DNA of 34,951 nucleotides, from positions 1 through 34,951 of the forward strand of contig JAMLJG010000023.1 of assembly GCA_023953695.1 (NCBI GenBank). Reading direction: 5' to 3'. Origin of the DNA: Kiritimatiellia bacterium (GTDB lineage: Bacteria > Verrucomicrobiota > Kiritimatiellia > CAIVKH01). The notes under the pieces were generated by a model, which was not told where the DNA came from, made no database searches, and saw only the letters and a list, made by a program, of their open reading frames with translations. Below are positions 6,557-14,948 of the stretch, piece by piece. Each line of letters starts with the position of its first letter. Position 1 is the first letter of the stretch. A program made the position numbers and the translations under genes.

Positions 6557-8236
6557 ATGAACGATCCCCGTGATTCCGAAGCTGCTCATGACAGGCCGTC
6601 CCATTTCATCCGCGATATCATCGCAGCGGATCAACAGGCGGGGAAGAATGGCGGGGCGGTCGTCACGCGGTTTCCGCCGGAACCCAACGGCTATCTACAC
6701 ATCGGTCATGCCAAGGCAATTTGCCTCGATTTCGGCATGGCGCGTGAGTTCGGCGGTCGCTGCCACTTGCGCATGGACGACACAAATCCTGCCAAGGAGT
6801 CCATGGAGTATGTGGAGAGTATCAAGACGGATGTGCGCTGGCTGGGTTGGGATTGGGGCGACCATTTCTTTTTCTCCGCACACTATTTCGAGCGCATGTA
6901 TGCCGTTGCCTGCGATTTGATCAAGCGAGGAAAGGCCTATGTTTGCGAGTTGACCCAGGAGCAGTGGAAGGACTACCGGGGGGTGCCGACACGGCCGGGC
7001 AAGGAAAGCCCTTTCCGCAATCGCAGTGTGGAAGAAAACCTCGACCTTTTCGCGCGGATGCGCGCAGGCGAATTTCCCGATGGCTCGCTCTGTCTTCGCG
7101 CGAAGATTGATATGGCTGCGCCGAATATCCACCTGCGGGATCCGGTGCTCTATCGCATTATGCGGGAGCACCACTATCTGACGGGCAACGAGTGGTGCAT
7201 TTATCCGATGTACGACTATGCGCATCCGCTTGAGGATGCGTTCGAGGGCATCACACACTCGCTCTGCACGCTGGAGTTCGAGGTGCATCGCCCGCTCTAC
7301 GACTGGGTGGTGGATCAACTCGAAAACTTCCCCGCGCGCCCGCGCCAGATCGAGTTTGCCCGGCTCAATTTGAGCTATACGGTGATGAGCAAACGAAAGC
7401 TGCTCGAACTCGTTCAGAAGAAACTCGTGTCGGGCTGGGATGATCCGCGCATGCCGACAATTTCAGGCCTGCGCCGACGCGGCGTGCCGCCGGAGGCCAT
7501 CCGCGCGTTCTGCGAGGAGATCGGCATCACCAAGTATGAAAGTCTCACAGATGTTGCGCTGTTGGAGCACTGTATTCGAAATGCGCTAAACAAGACGGCG
7601 CTCCGCCGGATGGCGGTGCTGGATCCCTTGCTCGTCACGATTGAAAATGCCGAGGCGCTGCCGGCGGATATTGAGGCAGTGAACAATCCGGAAGATCCTG
7701 CGGCGGGATCGCGCCGGATTCCGTTCGGCTCACAGCTTTATATCGAGCGCGACGATTTCGCGGAGACGCCGCCGCCAAAGTATTTCCGACTCTCGCCCGG
7801 AAAGTCTGTCCGCATCCGCTACGCGGGATTTCTCACGTGCACCGGCGTGCAAAAGGACGATGCGGGCGCGGTGACGGGAATCATTTGTCGCTGGGACCCG
7901 CCAACCGCCGAATTGAAGGTGAAGGGAACCATTCACTGGGTTCCCGCGCACGGCGCACAAATGCTGGAGGCCCGCCTCTACGATCGCTTGTTCACCATCG
8001 AGCAACCCGATTCTCAAGAGGGTCGAGAGTTCACGGAGTTTCTCAATCCCGACTCGCTGAAAACGGTCACGGCGCATGCAGAGCCTGCCCTTGCCGAGGC
8101 AAAACCCGGCGAGGCGTTCCAGTTTGAACGCATTGCATATTTCGTGGCCGATAGCCTCGATTCGAAGCCCGGTCGGCCCGTCTTCAACCGCACGGTCACA
8201 CTCAAGGACGCGTGGGCGAAGGCCTCAAAGAAATAG
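6557..8236 (+). CDS. glnS: Glutaminyl-tRNA synthetase
   Basis: This class I aminoacyl-tRNA synthetase attaches glutamine to tRNA-Gln in the cytoplasm. It is 559 residues from ATG 6557, close to the usual length. The frame is open further upstream, but that would run across the antisense of tRNA-Val, so the ATG before NDPRDSEAA is preferred. The HIGH motif is HIGH at 48-51 (PEPNGYLHIGHAK). The KMSKS-type loop is VMSKRK at 276-281, the form typical of GlnRS. The catalytic fold is followed by the two anticodon-binding beta-barrels (from about 340; RIPFGSQLYIERDDF, YFRLSPGKSVRIRYAG). It starts 138 bp beyond tRNA-Val and is transcribed away from it. Presence of GlnRS means this organism need not depend on the GatCAB amidation route for Gln-tRNA. 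Confidence 0.97.
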   Translation: MNDPRDSEAAHDRPSHFIRDIIAADQQAGKNGGAVVTRFPPEPNGYLHIGHAKAICLDFGMAREFGGRCHLRMDDTNPAKESMEYVESIKTDVRWLGWDWGDHFFFSAHYFERMYAVACDLIKRGKAYVCELTQEQWKDYRGVPTRPGKESPFRNRSVEENLDLFARMRAGEFPDGSLCLRAKIDMAAPNIHLRDPVLYRIMREHHYLTGNEWCIYPMYDYAHPLEDAFEGITHSLCTLEFEVHRPLYDWVVDQLENFPARPRQIEFARLNLSYTVMSKRKLLELVQKKLVSGWDDPRMPTISGLRRRGVPPEAIRAFCEEIGITKYESLTDVALLEHCIRNALNKTALRRMAVLDPLLVTIENAEALPADIEAVNNPEDPAAGSRRIPFGSQLYIERDDFAETPPPKYFRLSPGKSVRIRYAGFLTCTGVQKDDAGAVTGIICRWDPPTAELKVKGTIHWVPAHGAQMLEARLYDRLFTIEQPDSQEGREFTEFLNPDSLKTVTAHAEPALAEAKPGEAFQFERIAYFVADSLDSKPGRPVFNRTVTLKDAWAKASKK

Positions 8237-8298
8237 AGGCGTGAAGCGGCGCGGGATCGCGCGGGGAGTGATGCGCTGCTCTCTTTGCGTTCTTCGAC

Positions 8299-8715
8299 TC
8301 AACCGCGGTGCGCATCGAGCCAAGCGAGGGCCTTGTCTTTGGAAAACGCGCCGACCTTCATGTCAATGGGCTTGCCGTCTTTGAAGAGAATGAACGTCGG
8401 GATGGCTTCAATTTTATAGCGCGCGGCCAATTCGTTGTTTTCGTCCACATCCACCTTGAGGACCGTGAGGCTATCCGCCTGCTCGCTGGCGATTTCGGCG
8501 ATAATGGGATTCATGATTTTGCACGGCGGGCACCAGGTCGCCCAGAAGTCCACGAGCACAAAACCTTTTGAGGAAATTGCGTTGTCGAACTGCTCGGTCG
8601 AAGAAATAATCACTTCCGCTTCGTGCGATGGCGCGGTGGCCTTTTCGGATGAGGCGCGCGAGCAGCCGATGGAAAGAAGAGCGACTAGCGCCAATGTGCT
8701 GATGGTAAATCTCAT
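8299..8715 (-). CDS. Thioredoxin-like lipoprotein
   Basis: This 138-residue protein has a signal peptide ending in a lipobox-like LLSIGC, with C18 as the expected lipidated cysteine, so it should be anchored on the periplasmic side of a membrane. The thioredoxin domain starts near residue 40 and carries the WCPPC active site (61-65, FWATWCPPCK) and the cis-proline loop (EAIPTF). The CPPC dipeptide is seen in periplasmic reductant-type thioredoxins, and a role in disulfide reduction or cytochrome maturation outside the cytoplasm is plausible. It is convergent with glnS, 62 bp away, and no operon partner is evident. The domain is complete. Confidence 0.92.
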   Translation of the reverse strand: MRFTISTLALVALLSIGCSRASSEKATAPSHEAEVIISSTEQFDNAISSKGFVLVDFWATWCPPCKIMNPIIAEIASEQADSLTVLKVDVDENNELAARYKIEAIPTFILFKDGKPIDMKVGAFSKDKALAWLDAHRG

Positions 8716-8892
8716 AGTGAAAACCTCGTTGCGTGCGAATCTCGTTACTCTGAGTCGCCAATCTCGTGTGCAACCTGACAGAATGCAAGTGCTGGGCGGT
8801 AAAATCCGAACGATTGAACCTCGTGACGCACCGAGATCACCGCAGAGTGCGGCGCGACGGCGAAAGGAAAAAGAGCGGACGAAGGCCCGGAA

Positions 8893-8988
8893 TTAGGCCT
8901 TTTTCTGCTGGCGCGCGCGTTCTTTGAGGCGTTTCTTGCGACGAAGACGTGCGGCCTGTTTGATGCGAGTACGAATGTTTTGTCCCAT
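8893..8988 (-). CDS. Very small basic protein (31 aa)
   Basis: A short frame encodes 31 residues starting MGQNIRTRIKQAARLRRKK and ending in ARQQKKA. About half are Lys or Arg, and the composition suggests binding to RNA, perhaps the ribosome. The ATG complement is at 8986-8988. The frame remains open further upstream, but the extension is low-complexity and unlike a protein N-terminus, so the short form is preferred. Small basic MGxNxRTK-type proteins occur in PVC-group genomes as conserved hypotheticals, from memory and not checked. It lies between the thioredoxin lipoprotein and the 2-oxoacid dehydrogenase operon, on the same strand as both. No Shine-Dalgarno is obvious. Confidence 0.55.
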   Translation of the reverse strand: MGQNIRTRIKQAARLRRKKRLKERARQQKKA

Positions 8989-9043
8989 AGCGCGTGCGGG
9001 TGTAGCAAGTGTGGGGGTGAAGGTAAAGGCGATTATATCCGCG

Positions 9044-10357
9044 CTAGAGTTTTTCGCAACCGAGGTCTTTTTCTTCGAGCGATTCCGTGCGGGTCTGAAT
9101 GGCATTGAGAAAGCGGCCGCCCATGGCGCCGTCAATGACGCGGTGGTCAAAGGAAAAGCTCAAGTAGAGCTGACTCCGCACCTCGACTTTGTGATTCACC
9201 ACAGCTGGGGCCTCAAAGATGGCGCCCATACCGAGAATGGCGACTTGCGGCTGATAAATGATGGGGGTGCCAAGCAGGCTCCCGAATGCGCCGAAGTTTG
9301 ACATAGAGAAGGTTCCGCCCTCGACATCGCTTCGCGTCAACTGCTTCGAGCGCGCGGCGCGGATCAGGCGGTCCAATTCCTGCGCGATTTCGTGGAAGCT
9401 CAGGCGATCGGCGTTCTTTACAACGGGCACCACGAGGCTCTCGTCCTGAAGCGCGACGGCGCAGCCGATGTTCACCTCTTTGCGCAGGACCAAGTTCTCG
9501 CCGAGAACCGATGCGTTGATGGTCGGAAAATCGCGCAACACGCGGGCGGTGACGTAGATCATCACGGCCGTGTAGGTCATCTTGACCCCATACTGCTGCT
9601 CGAAAGCGGCCTTGATCCGATCGCGAAGAGCGACGATGTGCGTCATATCCACCGCGTGAACCATCGTCACGTGGGCGCTGGTGTGGATGGATTGCACCAT
9701 GTGATCCGCGATGGTGCGGCGAATGGAGGTCATCGGGACAACTTGCCCGAGGCGTTCAATATCGCGCGGTGTCGGGGCGGGCTTGCCGGTGACTTGCGCA
9801 AGATTTGTCGCGCCTACGGGCCGATGGGCAAGATATTGCAGGAGGTCGTTCTTGGTGACGCGACCGCTCTGGCCGCTGCCGCGAATTTCCTGAAGTTCCT
9901 TCAGCGAGATGTTGTTGATCATCGCCAGGCGCAACACAAACGGAGACAGCCAATCGCGCGTGAGTTCTGGCAGGCGGGAGCCCGATCCGTTGTCGTCGCC
10001 CTCATTCATGACGGAGACCATGACCTGCTCACCGCGCGCGCTGGCGTGTGGCTGATTGGCGCGGGTCTCTTTCGGCGGCTCTTGCGTTGCCGCTTCGGCG
10101 CTGGCGCCAGCGCTGCCGGCCGTTTCCAGTGTGGCCACCACTTCGCCAATTTTGGCGCGTGCGCCCTCGCCCTTCATGATGGCGGCAAGGCGCCCCTCAA
10201 CGGGACTTTCCACCTCGACGGTGATTTTGTCGCTTTCGACCTCCATCAAGACCTCGTCGGCCGCAACGGAGTCGCCGACTTGTTTGCACCACTTGGTGAT
10301 GGTCCCCTCGGCAACGCTCTGGCCCATCTGTGGCATCAGGATTGGAATCGTTTTCAT
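9044..10357 (-). CDS. 2-oxoacid dehydrogenase E2 (dihydrolipoamide acyltransferase)
   Basis: This 437-residue core subunit moves the acyl group from E1 via lipoyl-lysine to CoA. It has one lipoyl domain (residues 1-78, lysine 44 in ESDKITVEVE), an Ala/Glu/Pro linker, a peripheral-subunit-binding domain (about 138-178, SPFVLRLAM...GRVTKNDLLQYL) and a C-terminal catalytic domain. The catalytic motif is DHRVIDG, with H405 and D409. It is the last gene of the E1alpha-E1beta-E2 set, 89 bp after E1beta, on the minus strand. The E1 genes look more like the branched-chain/acetoin type than the classical pyruvate complex of enterobacteria, but the substrate cannot be fixed from sequence alone. No E3 gene is present in the window, so dihydrolipoamide dehydrogenase must come from elsewhere. 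Confidence 0.94.
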   Translation of the reverse strand: MKTIPILMPQMGQSVAEGTITKWCKQVGDSVAADEVLMEVESDKITVEVESPVEGRLAAIMKGEGARAKIGEVVATLETAGSAGASAEAATQEPPKETRANQPHASARGEQVMVSVMNEGDDNGSGSRLPELTRDWLSPFVLRLAMINNISLKELQEIRGSGQSGRVTKNDLLQYLAHRPVGATNLAQVTGKPAPTPRDIERLGQVVPMTSIRRTIADHMVQSIHTSAHVTMVHAVDMTHIVALRDRIKAAFEQQYGVKMTYTAVMIYVTARVLRDFPTINASVLGENLVLRKEVNIGCAVALQDESLVVPVVKNADRLSFHEIAQELDRLIRAARSKQLTRSDVEGGTFSMSNFGAFGSLLGTPIIYQPQVAILGMGAIFEAPAVVNHKVEVRSQLYLSFSFDHRVIDGAMGGRFLNAIQTRTESLEEKDLGCEKL

Positions 10358-10446
10358 AGTTGTTCACCGCAGGCGCGATTCGAATCGGCGGCGCGACCGC
10401 CTCGCTCACTAAACTCGTTTCGCGGTTCTGTCTCCTCCATGCCAAA

Positions 10447-11421
10447 TCAATATTCGATCAATTCAATCAGCGCCCGCTCGATCTTCTCGGCATTGGGGCG
10501 ATAGGCGGCTTCCAATTCGGGCGCGAAGGGCACCGGAATATCGGGCGCCGTGACGCGCATGACTGGCGCGTCGAGCAAGTGGAACGCGCGCTCGGCCACC
10601 AGGGCGGAGAGTTCCGCGCCGAAGCCACAGGTGCGCCACCCTTCGTGCACCACCAACACGCGATTCGTCGCCGCTACCGCCGCAATGACCGCGTCCTCGT
10701 CGTAGGGCTTGAGCGTGCGCATATCCACAACCATCACTTCATATCCCTGCGCCGCCAGGCGCGTGGCAGCGCGAATGGATTCGTGCACCATGGCGCCGTA
10801 GGTCAGCACAACGGCTTCCTGGCCCGGGCGCACGATTCGAGCGGCGCCAATGCGCACAGGTTCAATCGCGTTTGGCACGAGTTCTTTGACGTGCCGATAA
10901 AGCAGCTTGTTTTCCAGAAAAATGACCGGATTCGGATCCAGCACCGAGGCATACATCAAATTGCGCGCATCGGAAGGAAACGCTGGATACACCACCTTGA
11001 GCCCCGGCATGTGGCAGAAAATGGCCTCCAGCTCCTCGGAGTGAAACGGGCCGCCCCCCAACCCGCCACCGCACGGCGCGCGCACGGTCATCGGCACCGG
11101 AACGCCCGTCCGAAAATAATGCGTACCCGCGTTGTTCAACAAATGATGAAGCGAGTTCGTGCCAAAGTCGGCAAATTGCAGCTCGACGACGGGTTTGAGG
11201 CCCTGCGTCGCCATGCCGATGGCCGTGCCGAAGAGAGCCGCCTCGCTGATGGGCGTATCAAAACAGCGATCGGCCCCAAACTCTTCCTGAAAGCCCAGCG
11301 TCATCTTGAACGCGCCGCCGAACTGGCCGATGTCCTCGCCGTAGAGCACCACTTCCGGGTGCGCCTTCATCACCGCGCGCAGCCCCTGCCGAATCGCCTC
11401 CAAATACGTCATTTCAAGCAT
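10447..11421 (-). CDS. 2-oxoacid dehydrogenase E1 beta subunit
   Basis: This transketolase-like subunit pairs with E1alpha to form the thiamine-diphosphate decarboxylase. Start is ATG with complement at 11419-11421: CGGGGTG lies 7 bases upstream and the resulting 324 residues match the family length. ATGs at 11427 and 11412 are alternatives. Family signatures are YLEAIRQGL, EDIGQFGGAF, FDTPISEAALFGTAIGMA, the HSEELEAIFCHMPGLKVVYP loop and C-terminal VVDMRTLKPYDE. The start overlaps the E1alpha stop (11414-11416), indicating translational coupling that fits the fixed alpha2beta2 stoichiometry. The gene is complete. Confidence 0.95.
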   Translation of the reverse strand: MLEMTYLEAIRQGLRAVMKAHPEVVLYGEDIGQFGGAFKMTLGFQEEFGADRCFDTPISEAALFGTAIGMATQGLKPVVELQFADFGTNSLHHLLNNAGTHYFRTGVPVPMTVRAPCGGGLGGGPFHSEELEAIFCHMPGLKVVYPAFPSDARNLMYASVLDPNPVIFLENKLLYRHVKELVPNAIEPVRIGAARIVRPGQEAVVLTYGAMVHESIRAATRLAAQGYEVMVVDMRTLKPYDEDAVIAAVAATNRVLVVHEGWRTCGFGAELSALVAERAFHLLDAPVMRVTAPDIPVPFAPELEAAYRPNAEKIERALIELIEY

Positions 11422-12406
11422 GGGCATACACCCCGTTATACATGGAGGCCGGCTCGGGCGCTGGATCGCGCAGCGCTTGCTGATAGGCCGCATCCACATT
11501 CGCCAGACACTCCTGCTCCAGCGCATCCACCTCCGCAGCGGTCAAAACGCCGTCGCGAACGAGCCGCTCGCGCGCCACCTTGATCGGATCGCGCGCGGCA
11601 TACTCCGCCAGCAACTCCTTCGGCACATAGGAAGAATCGTCGTGCTCGCCATGCCCGCGCATGCGCAGCGTGTCGCACTCCACCAGCGCCGCGCGCGGGT
11701 TCTTGCGCAAATCCTCCGCGAGAGCGCGAAGGAAAACGAACAGCTCCACGGGGTTGTTGCCATCCACCGAATGGCCCTCAATTCCATAGCCCGGCGCACG
11801 ATCCACCAAGCGCTTGCACTTATATTGAAACTTTGTCGGCGTCGAATAGGCGTAGTGATTATTCTCAATCAGAAAAATCACCGGCACGTCATAGACCGCA
11901 GCAAAATTGACCGCCTCGTGGAAATCGCCCGTACTCGTGCCGCCATCGCCAATGAAGCCAAAGCCAACCGCATCCAAGCCACGCCTCCGCTTCGCCATGA
12001 CCCCACCCACCACAACGGGCAGCATCGCGCCCAAGTGCGAGATCATCGTATAGACGCCGTTCTTCAAGTTGCCATAGTGCACATTGCCATCGCGGCCCCG
12101 CGTCGGGCCGTCCACTCGGGCAAGCCACTGGCGAAAAATATTGAGCGTGGTTTCACCGCGCCCAATGTGAACGGTGATGTTTCGGATCAACGGCGTGAAC
12201 AAATCCTCCGGCCCACTCGCCGAAGTCGCAGCCGCGCCAATTCCCTCCTGACCCACTCCGGTATAAACGCCGCCATAGATTTTGGCCTGATGATACAGGC
12301 GAATCAGCCGTTCCTCGGTTTTGCGAGCGAGCAACATCGTGCGCAACAAGCCCGTCAGCGAATCTTTGGGCACCTTCGAAAGGTCGGATTGAGGCATAGA
12401 AACCAT
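11414..12406 (-). CDS. 2-oxoacid dehydrogenase E1 alpha subunit
   Basis: This thiamine-diphosphate-dependent subunit performs the decarboxylation step. The TPP motif runs from GDG (153-155, FGFIGDGGTSTGDFHEA) to NN (182-183, FLIENNHYAYS), with normal spacing. Other family marks are GVGQEGIGAA, RGRDGNVHYG and the phosphorylation-loop-like RMRGHGEHDDSSYV. ATG with complement at 12404-12406 gives 330 residues. ATG 12397 is nearly as good and a TTG lies upstream at 12427; no start has a clear Shine-Dalgarno. It is the first gene of the minus-strand E1alpha-E1beta-E2 operon and diverges from the cardiolipin synthase gene 194 bp away. The substrate could be pyruvate, branched-chain 2-oxoacids or acetoin. 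Confidence 0.94.
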   Translation of the reverse strand: MVSMPQSDLSKVPKDSLTGLLRTMLLARKTEERLIRLYHQAKIYGGVYTGVGQEGIGAAATSASGPEDLFTPLIRNITVHIGRGETTLNIFRQWLARVDGPTRGRDGNVHYGNLKNGVYTMISHLGAMLPVVVGGVMAKRRRGLDAVGFGFIGDGGTSTGDFHEAVNFAAVYDVPVIFLIENNHYAYSTPTKFQYKCKRLVDRAPGYGIEGHSVDGNNPVELFVFLRALAEDLRKNPRAALVECDTLRMRGHGEHDDSSYVPKELLAEYAARDPIKVARERLVRDGVLTAAEVDALEQECLANVDAAYQQALRDPAPEPASMYNGVYAHA

Positions 12407-12600
12407 AGTTGATTGAAATATCCGCAAACCCGAAATCTGCCAGATTATTTCTATGCGGGCAAATGTTTCGTGCCACTATACCCCAGCCCCGCTCTTTTCC
12501 CAGACCTTCTTTCACCCGCTCTCCACAACTCTTTGCAATCAATCGAATTGAAACTGCTCCACGCGCTCGCTTTTCGCAGAGATTTCACTATTCTTTTCCC

Positions 12601-14043
12601 ATGCCAGACCTGCTGTATGCCATTTGGCCACACATCACAGCCGCGATCTTGTTGATCATTGATATCTGGGCGGCAAGCCACGCCATTCTCTACAAGCGCG
12701 ACCCCCGCTCCGCAACCACCTGGATCGGCCTGATCATTCTCTTCCCCGTCGTGGGCGCCGTGCTCTACATTTTCTTCGGCATCAACCGCATTCAGCGCCG
12801 CGCCACGCATCTCCGCGGCCGCGCTCCAACCGCGCTCGAACCGCGCCACAAAGAACACACCTTCACCGCCCCCGCCCTCGCCCCCGAACACCAACACCTC
12901 GCATCCCTCGCCCTCGCCGTCCACCGCATCAGCCGGGCCCCGCTCCTCAATGGCAACCGCGTCACACCCCTCCAGAATGGCGACGAGGCCTATCCCGCCA
13001 TGCTCGACGCCATCGCACAAGCGGCCCGCAGCATCACCCTCTGCTCCTACATCTTCGACCACGACCCCACCGGCCTCCGCTTCGCCGACGCCCTCGGCCA
13101 CGCCGTCGCGCGCGGCGTCGAAGTGCGCGTCCTCATTGACGACGTCGGCGCGCGCTACTCCCTCCCCCCCATCTACAGCGCCCTCAACCGGCGCAACATC
13201 CACTACGCCGTCTTCATGCCCACCTTCTTCCACTGGCGCATGCCCTACATCAACCTGCGCAACCACCGAAAAATCCTCGTCGTGGACGGCCAAACCGCCT
13301 TCACCGGCGGCATGAATATCCGCCACAACAACGTCCTGACCGCCCACACGCGCGACGCCGTCCAAGACCTCCACTTCCGCATCGAAGGCCCCGTCGTGCG
13401 CCAACTCCAACAGGCATTCGTCGAAGACTGGGCCTTCGCCACCCGCGAACAACTCGCCGGCGAACCCTGGTTCGTCCCACTCGAACCCCGCGGCGATATC
13501 CTCGCCCGCGGCATCGCAGACGGCCCCGACGAAGACCACGACAAATTCCGCGCCACCCTCCACACCGCACTCGCCTGCGCCCAGCACCGCGTCCGAATCG
13601 CCACCCCCTACTTCCTCCCCGACCCCAGCCTCGTCAGCGCCCTCAACACCTGCTCTCTGCGCGGCGTCGAAGTGGACATCGTCATCCCCAAAAAATGCAA
13701 CCTCCGCGCCGTCGGCTGGGCCACCCGCGCACAACTCTGGCAAGTCCTCGTCCGCGGCTGCCGCGTCTGGCTCACCCCACCCCCCTTCGACCACACCAAA
13801 CTCCTCATCGTGGACAACGCCTGGTCCCACATCGGATCCGGCAACTGGGACGCCCGCAGCCTGCGCCTCAACTTCGAGTTCAACATCGAATGCTACAGCC
13901 CCCACCTCGCCGCAGAACTCAACACCCGGCTCGACCAAAAAATCGCCGCCGCCCACCCCGCCACACTCGCCGAACTCGACGCCCGACCCCTCCCCATCCG
14001 CCTGCGCGACGGCATCGCGCGCCTCTTCTGGCCATACCTCTAA
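12601..14043 (+). CDS. cls: Cardiolipin synthase (phospholipase D type)
   Basis: This membrane enzyme condenses phosphatidylglycerol molecules into cardiolipin. Start ATG 12601 gives 480 residues, the usual Cls length. Two N-terminal membrane helices (about 8-27 and 38-60, TTWIGLIILFPVVGAVLYIF) precede two phospholipase D domains. The HKD motifs are H222/K224/D229 (NHRKILVVDGQTAFTGGMN) and H398/K400/D405 (DHTKLLIVDNAWSHIGSGNWD). The upstream open frame without a good start is ignored. The coding strand is strikingly C-rich at third positions. It is convergent with the CAAX-protease-related gene; two hairpin repeats lie between them. Confidence 0.95.
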   Translation: MPDLLYAIWPHITAAILLIIDIWAASHAILYKRDPRSATTWIGLIILFPVVGAVLYIFFGINRIQRRATHLRGRAPTALEPRHKEHTFTAPALAPEHQHLASLALAVHRISRAPLLNGNRVTPLQNGDEAYPAMLDAIAQAARSITLCSYIFDHDPTGLRFADALGHAVARGVEVRVLIDDVGARYSLPPIYSALNRRNIHYAVFMPTFFHWRMPYINLRNHRKILVVDGQTAFTGGMNIRHNNVLTAHTRDAVQDLHFRIEGPVVRQLQQAFVEDWAFATREQLAGEPWFVPLEPRGDILARGIADGPDEDHDKFRATLHTALACAQHRVRIATPYFLPDPSLVSALNTCSLRGVEVDIVIPKKCNLRAVGWATRAQLWQVLVRGCRVWLTPPPFDHTKLLIVDNAWSHIGSGNWDARSLRLNFEFNIECYSPHLAAELNTRLDQKIAAAHPATLAELDARPLPIRLRDGIARLFWPYL

Positions 14044-14060
14044 CCCATTACCCCGCCGTC

Positions 14061-14111
14061 ATTTCCAACGATTGGAAATCGCCGCACAAACCACTTCCAA
14101 CCCTTGGAAGT
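14061..14111. repeat. Tandem TTCCAA-N3-TTGGAA hairpins
   Basis: Two perfect palindromes with 3-base loops lie side by side: ATTTCCAA/cga/TTGGAAAT (14061-14079) and ACTTCCAA/ccc/TTGGAAGT (14093-14111). They sit between two convergent genes (cls stop at 14043, CAAX-protease stop at 14156). They share the core TTCCAA/TTGGAA but differ outside it in a compensated way (AT versus AC at the stem base), so the pairing is kept. They may be bidirectional terminators or members of a dispersed repeat family; there is no T-run after either stem. Confidence 0.75.
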
Positions 14112-14155
14112 CGCGCGGGCTGAGCCAAGAAATCGGCGCATCCGGCCGATCGCCC

Positions 14156-14872
14156 TCACCAAAATTGATAGCTCCCCGTCGCCACCACATACGCGCCGAG
14201 CAAAATGTTCGTCAGCGCGTGCGCAAAAGAAACCGCCCAAATATCCCGCGTCTTGAGAAAGAGCCACCCATACGCCAACCCCGCAACGATCCCCGCAGCC
14301 CACTCCATGTGCTCAAAACCAAACGCCAGCGCGACAGCAAAAAAAGGAAGCGCCCCAAAACGCCCCGGATCCACCGCCGTGAACTCGCCCCCGAAAATCC
14401 ACCGATACAAAAAGCCGCGCCAGAAAAACTCCTCAATCACACCAATCACCAACCCCGACCCGAGAATCCGCACCGCCGTCAAAAACCACCCACACGTCTC
14501 CGGCGCAAACGGAAACGCCGCCACCTCCGGCCGCAACTCGCCAAACGGGCGAATCCCCCACCGCACATAAAACTCCTGCAGCGCCCCCCACCGCCCCACC
14601 GCCGGATGCTCCAGCCCAACCCACGCCACAAACACACCCACACCCCACAGCGCCGCCATCGGAAAATGACGCCACACCGGACGCGAATACCAACGCCACG
14701 GACGCAGATACAACAACAACCCCAAACACAGCCCACTCCGAATCGCATACGCCCACGCAGGTGGCAGCGCAGGCACATCCAGAAAATGCATCAACCCAAT
14801 CCACGCCGCAAAAGGCAACACATGCGCCCACAGCGCCGATGGCCCCCGCTTGTTCGAAACGTAACTTTCCAT
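14156..14872 (-). CDS. CAAX prenyl protease-related membrane protein (CPBP family)
   Basis: This 238-residue integral membrane protein carries the CPBP/Abi glutamic-protease signature: EEFFWRG (E147, E148, R152), FGFEHMEW (H188) and a later SFAHALTN (H218). It has about seven hydrophobic segments. The pattern is close to the 'CAAX prenyl protease-related' family (TIGR03008), which often accompanies exosortase/PEP-CTERM systems, although no PEP-CTERM protein is seen in this window. The start is the ATG whose complement is at 14870-14872, preceded directly by GGGGG; further upstream the frame overlaps the divergent aminotransferase start. The coding strand is G/T-rich because the plus strand is C-rich here. 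The substrate is unknown. Confidence 0.85.
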   Translation of the reverse strand: MESYVSNKRGPSALWAHVLPFAAWIGLMHFLDVPALPPAWAYAIRSGLCLGLLLYLRPWRWYSRPVWRHFPMAALWGVGVFVAWVGLEHPAVGRWGALQEFYVRWGIRPFGELRPEVAAFPFAPETCGWFLTAVRILGSGLVIGVIEEFFWRGFLYRWIFGGEFTAVDPGRFGALPFFAVALAFGFEHMEWAAGIVAGLAYGWLFLKTRDIWAVSFAHALTNILLGAYVVATGSYQFW

Positions 14873-14948
14873 CCCCCGAGTTTGGCGAAGCGCACGCCAC
14901 TTGCAAGCTTGCGCGTTTGAGCTTTCGGCGCGACGCGCACCCGCTACA

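Noticed and set aside
12445..12475. Possible dif-like site (CTATGCGGGCA) near the skew change.
   Set aside because: Only one half resembles a XerC half-site; the other half does not match ATTTAACATAA.
12451..13956. Long minus-strand open frame opposite cardiolipin synthase.
   Set aside because: It is a GC-driven shadow with Gly/Ala/Val/Glu-rich composition; the plus-strand gene has complete HKD motifs.
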